Part shown: positions 6,322 through 10,685 of the stretch, piece after piece
Position numbering within the stretch: the first letter of the stretch is position 1
Layout: every line of letters begins with the position of its first letter
DNA from: Ga0077555 sp031367895
GTDB lineage: Bacteria > Pseudomonadota > Alphaproteobacteria > Rhizobiales > Hyphomicrobiaceae
NCBI GenBank assembly: GCA_031367895.1
Contig: JANLQP010000265.1
Span: forward strand, 1 to 10,685
DNA length: 10,685 nucleotides
Direction of reading: 5' to 3'
Program-made: the position numbers and the translations under genes
The notes under the pieces: model-generated
Seen by the model: only the letters and a program-made list of their open reading frames with translations
What the model was told of the DNA's origin: nothing
Database searches by the model: none

Positions 6322-6805
6322 TCGCCTGCTGCAACGCCTGGAGCAGCGTTTCGAGCGCCCTCTGCGCGAAGGCGCGCATGTTGGCCTCGCGATCGCCATG
6401 TCCGGTCTCGAGCGTTAACGTCCGCTCGATCGGCCCCGAGGTGGCGATGCAGGTATGTCCGGCGGCATCGCCGTAGCGATTGCCCGATGGACCAGCCGCT
6501 CCCGACTCGGCAAGGCCCCAAACAGCGCCGTGCCGGGCTTGCATCGTGCGCGCAAGCAAGGCGGCGTAGGGCTCGCTCGATGAGCGCAGGCCCTTCATTT
6601 CCGCGTCCGTGATGCCGACCAGGGCGCTGCGAGCTTGCCGTGTGTAGACGACGGCACCGCCGAGGAAATAGGCCGAGGCGCCGGGCACCGCGAGCAAGGC
6701 TGCCGAAATCAGGCCGCCACTCGAGGACTCCGCAACTGCGACCGTTTCCTTTCGCGATTTCAGCAATGTCGCAATCTGTTCGGCGGTTGGGACCAGGATC
6801 TTCAT
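6314..6805 (-). CDS. CinA-family protein, stand-alone C-terminal domain (PncC-like amidohydrolase)
   Basis: The 163-residue product is a single CinA C-terminal domain, the fold of nicotinamide-nucleotide amidohydrolase PncC, which deamidates NMN to nicotinate mononucleotide in pyridine nucleotide recycling. The N-terminal CinA domain is absent, as in E. coli PncC. The motif AESSSGG at 25-31 corresponds to the family's AESCTGG, whose serine is the proposed nucleophile. GAAGPSG at about 102-108 corresponds to G-I-A-G-P-x-G. The Y-[ST]-x-x-A-K motif of E. coli PncC reads YTRQAR at 54-59, with Arg in place of Lys, so activity should not be assumed. The start at 6805 is preceded by AGAAAGG at a spacing of about 10 bases. 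It is divergent from the str operon and is followed by its own putative terminator, so it is probably monocistronic. Confidence 0.9.
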   Translation of the reverse strand: MKILVPTAEQIATLLKSRKETVAVAESSSGGLISAALLAVPGASAYFLGGAVVYTRQARSALVGITDAEMKGLRSSSEPYAALLARTMQARHGAVWGLAESGAAGPSGNRYGDAAGHTCIATSGPIERTLTLETGHGDREANMRAFAQRALETLLQALQQAKS

Positions 6806-7308
6806 CGGATGGTAGCCTTTCTGCGCAGTGTTGATCTCAGCGATAGCAACGACGGCTAGCGGTTGATCTTCAAATCCTTATCGGATTGGCGGGCGTTGAT
6901 CGCGATGGCAGAGTTTGCGGCTGGGATGCGCCGTATCGCTGAAATCGTCGCGCACCGAAGTCGGGCGGTCAACGGTGTCGGGTCGTCTTCCGTACTGCGG
7001 CGAAATATTTCTCGACGCCGTGCAAGAGGCTGTTGACCTTTCAGAACAAGCCTTATAGTTTGCGCCAACTCTCGCGATAGGTCGTAGGCCTCTCGGCGGT
7101 TTTTGCCGGATCGAGTTCGAGCCTAAACACTGTCGTCCTCTTAAGCAGAGAAGATTCAGGAGCCAAGAACGCCGGACCTTCATTGGTTCAGCGATCCTCT
7201 GGCGATTGGAGCTGGGCGCCCTGGAAAATGGGGCGGCTCGGCTCTTTCGGTTTGGCGCATGCCGTGCTGCCTTGCAAAGGGCGCGCGGCGATAACGTGGA
7301 CAGGGCTC
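6806..7308. other. Divergent intergenic region between the CinA-family gene and rpsL
   Basis: The region is 503 bases long. It contains the str operon promoter (7033-7059) and then an rpsL leader of roughly 240 bases. A minus-strand open frame at 6856-7068 (70 codons) has no recognisable product and overlaps the promoter, so I do not call it. No known riboswitch or small RNA was recognised in 6806-7030. No convincing promoter for the minus-strand gene was found, though one should lie between 6806 and about 6900. Confidence 0.55.
7033..7059 (+). promoter_or_regulatory. Probable promoter of the str operon
   Basis: TTGACC (7033-7038) resembles a housekeeping sigma factor -35 element and TATAGT (7054-7059) a -10 element. 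The spacer is 15 bases (16 if the -35 is taken as GTTGAC), which is short. A strong -35 matches what is known of alphaproteobacterial ribosomal protein promoters. Transcription would begin near 7065-7067, giving a leader of about 240 bases before rpsL. Confidence 0.6.
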
Positions 7309-7680
7309 ATGCCGACGATTCAGCAGTTGATTCGCAAGCCGCGCGTGAAGCGTCTCTATCGCGAGAAATCGCGCCACATGGAGTCGTGCCCGCAAAAGCG
7401 CGGCGTGTGCACCCGCGTCTATACGACGACGCCGAAGAAGCCGAACTCCGCGCTTCGTAAGGTCGCCAAGGTCCGGCTGACCAACGGCTATGAAGTCATC
7501 GGCTACATTCCGGGTGAAGGCCACAACTTGCAGGAGCACTCAGTCGTGATGATCCGCGGCGGCCGCGTCAAGGATCTGCCCGGCGTGCGCTACCACATCA
7601 TCCGCGGCGTTCTCGACACGCAGGGCGTGTCTGACCGTCGGCAGCGGCGTTCGAAGTACGGCGCCAAGCGTCCGAAGTGA
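7309..7680 (+). CDS. rpsL: 30S ribosomal protein S12
   Basis: S12 sits at the 30S decoding centre and controls accuracy of tRNA selection. The 123-residue product has the standard length and the family core: CPQKRGVCTRVYTTTPKKPN at 27-46, then SALRK, and GGRVKDLPGVRYH around 84-96. Lys43 and Lys88, the positions where substitutions give streptomycin resistance in other bacteria, are both unmodified lysine codons here. Asp89, the known methylthiolation site in E. coli, is present. The start MPTIQQLIRKPR matches alphaproteobacterial S12. AGGG lies only 3 bases before the ATG, with a GGA at 8 bases, so the ribosome binding site is slightly atypical. It is the first gene of the str operon and is followed by a 99-base spacer before rpsG. 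Confidence 0.98.
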   Translation: MPTIQQLIRKPRVKRLYREKSRHMESCPQKRGVCTRVYTTTPKKPNSALRKVAKVRLTNGYEVIGYIPGEGHNLQEHSVVMIRGGRVKDLPGVRYHIIRGVLDTQGVSDRRQRRSKYGAKRPK

Positions 7681-7713
7681 TCTGAGGTCGGGCCGGGCAA
7701 ACCGGTAACGGCC

Positions 7714-7740
7714 GAAAGACCCGAAAGACCCGAAAGACCC
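7714..7740 (+). repeat. Three perfect tandem copies of a 9-bp unit between rpsL and rpsG
   Basis: GAAAGACCC occurs three times without a mismatch at 7714-7722, 7723-7731 and 7732-7740. A decayed continuation (GAGACACG, AAAAGACTCGAGAGACGAG) runs up to the rpsG ribosome binding site. Just upstream, TCGG+CC at 7688-7694 can pair with GGCCGA at 7710-7715, with one bulged base. In E. coli the rpsL-rpsG spacer is the S7 autoregulatory target. Whether this spacer has that role is unknown. Confidence 0.8.
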
Positions 7741-7779
7741 GAGACACGAAAAGACTCGAGAGACGAGAAGGAACACGGC

Positions 7780-8250
7780 ATGTCGCGTCGGCACAAGGCA
7801 GAGAAGCGGGAGATCAACCCGGATCCGAAGTTCGGCGATCTCGTCGTTTCCAAGTTCATGAACTCGATCATGTATCAGGGCAAGAAGTCGGTCGCCGAGA
7901 ACATCGTGTACGGCGCGTTCGACAAGATTCAGACGCGTGGCAAGACGGACCCGCTGCCGGTGTTTCATCAGGCGCTGGAGAACGTGATGCCGGCAGTTGA
8001 GGTTCGTTCGCGCCGCGTCGGCGGTGCGACGTATCAGGTTCCGGTTGAAGTGCGTACCGAACGCCGGCAGGCGCTGGCGATCCGTTGGATTATCGCGGCG
8101 GCGCGCGCTCGTAACGAGAATACGATGGAAGAGCGGTTGTCGGGCGAGTTGCTCGATGCCTCCAACAACCGCGGGACTGCGGTGAAGAAGCGGGAAGACA
8201 CGCACAAGATGGCCGAGGCCAACCGAGCGTTCTCGCACTACCGTTGGTAA
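7780..8250 (+). CDS. rpsG: 30S ribosomal protein S7
   Basis: S7 is a primary 16S rRNA binding protein that nucleates assembly of the 30S head and lines the E site/mRNA exit. The product has 156 residues, the standard bacterial length, beginning MSRRHKAEKREINPDPKFGD and ending AFSHYRW as in other alphaproteobacteria. The GGATYQVPVEVR block at about 86-97 and the basic RRQALAIRWI segment are the conserved RNA-binding core region. GAAGGA at 7767-7772 with a 7-base spacing makes a good ribosome binding site. It is the second gene of the str operon, 63 bases before fusA. In E. coli S7 is the translational repressor of this operon; the same role here is inference. Confidence 0.98.
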   Translation: MSRRHKAEKREINPDPKFGDLVVSKFMNSIMYQGKKSVAENIVYGAFDKIQTRGKTDPLPVFHQALENVMPAVEVRSRRVGGATYQVPVEVRTERRQALAIRWIIAAARARNENTMEERLSGELLDASNNRGTAVKKREDTHKMAEANRAFSHYRW

Positions 8251-8313
8251 GCCGCACGCTCAATGCAGCCGCGTCCGCCACTTCGGACGAAACAAACAAC
8301 TTCGAGGCAAGCC

Positions 8314-10407
8314 ATGCCGCGCCAATACAAGATTGAGGACTACCGCAACTTCGGGATCATGGCCCACATCGATGCGGGCAAGACCACGACGACCGAGCGG
8401 GTTCTCTATTACACCGGCAAGAGCCACAAGATCGGCGAAGTCCACGACGGCGCCGCGACCATGGACTTCATGGATCAGGAAGCCGAGCGCGGCATCACGA
8501 TCACGTCCGCCGCGACCACCTGCTTTTGGCCCGGCCGGGACGGCAACATGCGCCGTCTGAACATCATCGATACGCCCGGTCACGTCGACTTCACGATCGA
8601 GGTCGAGCGCTCGCTCCGCGTTCTCGACGGCGCCGTTTGCGTGTTGGATTCGAACCAGGGCGTCGAACCGCAGACCGAGACTGTCTGGCGCCAGGGCGAC
8701 AAGTACGCTGTGCCGCGCATCATCTTCTCGAACAAGATGGACAAGACCGGTGCTGACTTCTTCATGTGCCTGGCCGACATCAAGGAGAAGCTCGGCGCGC
8801 GCGCTGTGCCGCTGCAACTTCCGATCGGCGCCGAAGGCGGTTTCAAGGGCATCGTCGATCTCATCACGATGAAGGGCATCGTCTGGGATGGCGACGGCAA
8901 GGATGCCAAGTTCACCGAGCAGGACATTCCCGACGATCTCAAGGACAAGGCACTCGAGTTCCGCGCTGCCATGATCGAGGCCGCCGTCGAGATGGACGAC
9001 GACGTTATGGCTGCCTACCTTGATGGCAAGGAACCGGATACAGACACCCTGCGCAGGCTGATCCGCAAAGCGACGGTTACACGCACGTTTTATCCGATGC
9101 TCTGTGGCTCGGCGTTCAAGCACAAGGGCGTGCAGCAACTGCTCGATGCCGTCGTCGACTTCCTGCCGGCGCCCTCCGATCGTGAAGCTTACAAGTGCAT
9201 CGACGTCAAAACCGACGGGGAAGCCGTCCGCCGGCCCATCGACAGTGATCCTTTGTCGATGATCGCTTTCAAGATCATGTCGTTCCCGCACGTTGGCTCG
9301 ATTACGTTCTGCCGCATCTACTCCGGCAAGCTCGAAAAGGGCATGGCCCTTGCCCAGACCACGCGCGACAAGAAGGAGCGCGTCGGCATGATCTACGAGA
9401 TGCACGCCGACAAGCGCCAGGAAGTCAAGGAAGCTTTTGCCGGCGACATCATTGCGCTCGGTGGACTGAAGGACACACGCACCGGTGAGACACTCAGCGA
9501 CACAGCAAAGCCTGTGCTGCTCGAGAAAATGGACTTTCCCAATCCCGTCATCGAGATGAAGGTCGAGCCGAAGACGAAGGCCGACCAGGAGAAGATGGCG
9601 ACCGTCCTGCACATGCTGACCGTGGAGGATCCGTCGTTCCGCGTTTCGGTCGACCAGGAATCGGGTGAGACCATTCTCAAGGGCATGGGCGAGTTGCATC
9701 TCGACATCAAGGTCGACATCATGCGGCGCGAGCCGCACACCGTCGAAGTCAATGTCGGCGCGCCGCAAGTCGCGTACCGCGAGACCCTCTCCCGGGCGAC
9801 GGAGATCGATTACACGCATAAGAAGCAGACCGGCGGTACCGGCCAATTCGCACGCGTCAAGTTTCGGGTCGAGCCGAACGAAGTTGGCAAGGGCAACGAG
9901 TTCGAGAGCGAAGTCGTTGGCGGCACAGTGCCGAAGGAGTTCATCCCCGGCGTCGAGAAGGGGATCAAGTCGGTCTGGGATTCGGGAGTGCTGATCGGCT
10001 TCCCGATCGTCGACATGAAGGTGACTTTGTTCGATGGTGCCTTCCACGAAGTCGACTCGTCGGCGATTGCCTTCGAAATCGCCGCGCGTCAGGCACTGAA
10101 GGAAGCGTGCAACAAGGCCGGCATCAAGTTGCTCGAGCCGATCATGGATGTCGAGGTGGTGACGCCCGGCGACTTCGTCGGCGGTGTCATCGGCGACATC
10201 AATAGCCGCCGTGGCCAGATCCGCAATCAGGAGATGCGCGGCAACGCGACGGTCATTCGCGCCCATGTGCCGCTTGCCAACATGTTCGGTTACGTCAGCC
10301 AGCTGCGCTCGATGAGCCAGGGGCGCGCGTCCTACACCATGCAGTTCGCACACTACGCCGAGGTGCCGCGCAACGTCGCGGAAGAGGTCAAGGCGAAGTA
10401 CGTTTAA
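8314..10407 (+). CDS. fusA: Translation elongation factor G
   Basis: EF-G is the GTPase that drives translocation of tRNA and mRNA through the ribosome and, with ribosome recycling factor, splits post-termination ribosomes. The 697-residue product is full length. GTP-binding motifs are all intact: AHIDAGKT at 17-24 (P loop), RGITI at 59-63 (switch I threonine), DTPGH at 86-90 (switch II, with the catalytic His), NKMD at 140-143, and a GSAF block near 265. Domain II follows, then the domain III-V region, including GDINSRRGQI near 627-636, and the C-terminus is YAEVPRNVAEEVKAKYV. The start at 8314 is supported by GAGG 6 bases upstream and the family N-terminus; an in-frame ATG at 8263 would add 17 residues that do not fit. 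It is the third str operon gene, followed by a 137-base spacer with a strong hairpin before tuf. Confidence 0.99.
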   Translation: MPRQYKIEDYRNFGIMAHIDAGKTTTTERVLYYTGKSHKIGEVHDGAATMDFMDQEAERGITITSAATTCFWPGRDGNMRRLNIIDTPGHVDFTIEVERSLRVLDGAVCVLDSNQGVEPQTETVWRQGDKYAVPRIIFSNKMDKTGADFFMCLADIKEKLGARAVPLQLPIGAEGGFKGIVDLITMKGIVWDGDGKDAKFTEQDIPDDLKDKALEFRAAMIEAAVEMDDDVMAAYLDGKEPDTDTLRRLIRKATVTRTFYPMLCGSAFKHKGVQQLLDAVVDFLPAPSDREAYKCIDVKTDGEAVRRPIDSDPLSMIAFKIMSFPHVGSITFCRIYSGKLEKGMALAQTTRDKKERVGMIYEMHADKRQEVKEAFAGDIIALGGLKDTRTGETLSDTAKPVLLEKMDFPNPVIEMKVEPKTKADQEKMATVLHMLTVEDPSFRVSVDQESGETILKGMGELHLDIKVDIMRREPHTVEVNVGAPQVAYRETLSRATEIDYTHKKQTGGTGQFARVKFRVEPNEVGKGNEFESEVVGGTVPKEFIPGVEKGIKSVWDSGVLIGFPIVDMKVTLFDGAFHEVDSSAIAFEIAARQALKEACNKAGIKLLEPIMDVEVVTPGDFVGGVIGDINSRRGQIRNQEMRGNATVIRAHVPLANMFGYVSQLRSMSQGRASYTMQFAHYAEVPRNVAEEVKAKYV

Positions 10408-10416
10408 GCCGCGCAC

Positions 10417-10439
10417 CCGGATGCGACTGACGCATCCGG
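10417..10439 (+). other. Perfect 9-bp hairpin in the fusA-tuf spacer
   Basis: CCGGATGCG (10417-10425) is exactly complementary to CGCATCCGG (10431-10439), with the 5-base loop ACTGA. CAC (10414-10416) can extend the stem by pairing with GTG (10441-10443) across one bulged base. It starts 9 bases after the fusA stop. No T tract follows, so it is not a standard terminator. It may be a partial attenuator, an RNase processing site or a 3'-end stabiliser that sets EF-G and EF-Tu levels apart, all of which is inference. Confidence 0.65.
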
Positions 10440-10457
10440 CGTGGCAACTTAAGAAAA

Positions 10458-10477
10458 GGTGCCAGACTTTCGGCGCC
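10458..10477 (+). other. Second, weaker hairpin in the fusA-tuf spacer
   Basis: GGTGCC (10458-10463) pairs with GGCGCC (10472-10477) through six pairs including one G-U, around an 8-base loop. It follows the stronger hairpin by 18 bases. No promoter for tuf could be confidently seen around it. Confidence 0.35.
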
Positions 10478-10544
10478 AATTGTCCAGATCCACGCGCCGG
10501 CTGTCACATGGGCATCCGAAGGCGCATCAAAGAGGAGAGCCGAA

Positions 10545-10685
10545 ATGGCCAAGGAAAAGTTCGATCGCAGCAAGCCGCATTGCAACGTCGGCACGATCGG
10601 TCACGTCGACCACGGCAAGACGACGTTGACGGCGGCGCTGACGACGGTTTCGGCCGCCAAGGGCTGGACCAAGACGGCGGTCGCC
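10545..10685 (+). CDS. tuf: Elongation factor Tu, C-terminus cut by window edge
   Basis: EF-Tu carries aminoacyl-tRNA to the ribosome as a GTP complex. Only the first 47 residues are present. They begin MAKEKFDRSKPHCNVGTIGH and include the P loop GHVDHGKT at about 19-26, which identifies EF-Tu rather than another GTPase. GAGGAG at 10532-10537 with 7 bases of spacing is a strong ribosome binding site. The sequence after the P loop (LTAALTTVSAAKGWTKTAVA) departs from the LTAAITKVLAE-type sequence common in this protein. The reading frame runs off the window without a stop. It is the fourth str operon gene; many alphaproteobacteria carry a second tuf copy elsewhere, which cannot be judged here. 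Confidence 0.97.
   Translation, partial: MAKEKFDRSKPHCNVGTIGHVDHGKTTLTAALTTVSAAKGWTKTAVA

Noticed and set aside
6856..7068. Small minus-strand gene (70 codons) between the CinA-family gene and rpsL
   Set aside because: No recognisable domain and no clear ribosome binding site, and its start overlaps the str promoter -10 region. A decayed gene fragment is possible but unsupported.
7309..7680. Streptomycin-resistance substitutions in S12
   Set aside because: Lys43 and Lys88 are both wild type.
8263..8313. Earlier fusA start at 8263
   Set aside because: It adds 17 residues not found in EF-G, whereas the ATG at 8314 has GAGG 6 bases upstream and the family N-terminus.
8260..10479. 739-codon minus-strand open frame opposite fusA
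   Set aside because: Complement of a highly conserved, biased EF-G gene; antisense frames often stay open there. No independent evidence.

Overview
The window comes from a high-GC bacterium, almost certainly an alphaproteobacterium of the Hyphomicrobiales (Rhizobiales) type. The reasons are the complete str operon order rpsL-rpsG-fusA-tuf with alphaproteobacterial-style proteins (S7 ending HYRW, EF-G beginning MPRQYKIEDYRNFGIMAHID), a separate beta subunit of glycyl-tRNA synthetase, and a stand-alone CinA C-terminal protein. The genus cannot be fixed from this sequence alone.

Layout, left to right. (1) Positions 1-916 hold two overlapping + strand genes of unknown function: the first is cut by the window edge and the second starts inside its 3' end. 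They look less GC-rich than the rest and are probably accessory. (2) Positions 917-1691 are a 775-base stretch with no convincing gene. It carries a strong intrinsic terminator belonging to no annotated gene, a cluster of short palindromes and a hairpin just before glyS. (3) Positions 1692-3803 are glyS. (4) Convergent with it, only 9 bases away, lies a minus-strand gene for a membrane-anchored spermidine-synthase-like protein (3813-6107). (5) A second minus-strand gene, a short CinA/PncC-type amidohydrolase (6314-6805), has its own terminator and an 8-bp tandem repeat at its stop codon. (6) A 503-base divergent region carries the str operon promoter. (7) rpsL, rpsG, fusA and the first 47 codons of tuf run to the right edge.

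The str genes act together in translation: S12 and S7 in the 30S subunit, EF-G in translocation, EF-Tu in aminoacyl-tRNA delivery. GlyS supplies charged glycine tRNA together with GlyQ, which is not in the window. The remaining genes have no evident functional link to them.

Most of the window is ordinary housekeeping DNA. The parts worth a second look are the left edge (uncharacterised gene pair plus the orphan terminator and palindromes, a candidate unannotated small RNA locus) and small repeat or hairpin elements in the str operon spacers. I found no CRISPR array, tRNA, rRNA, transposase, integrase or recognisable defence system.
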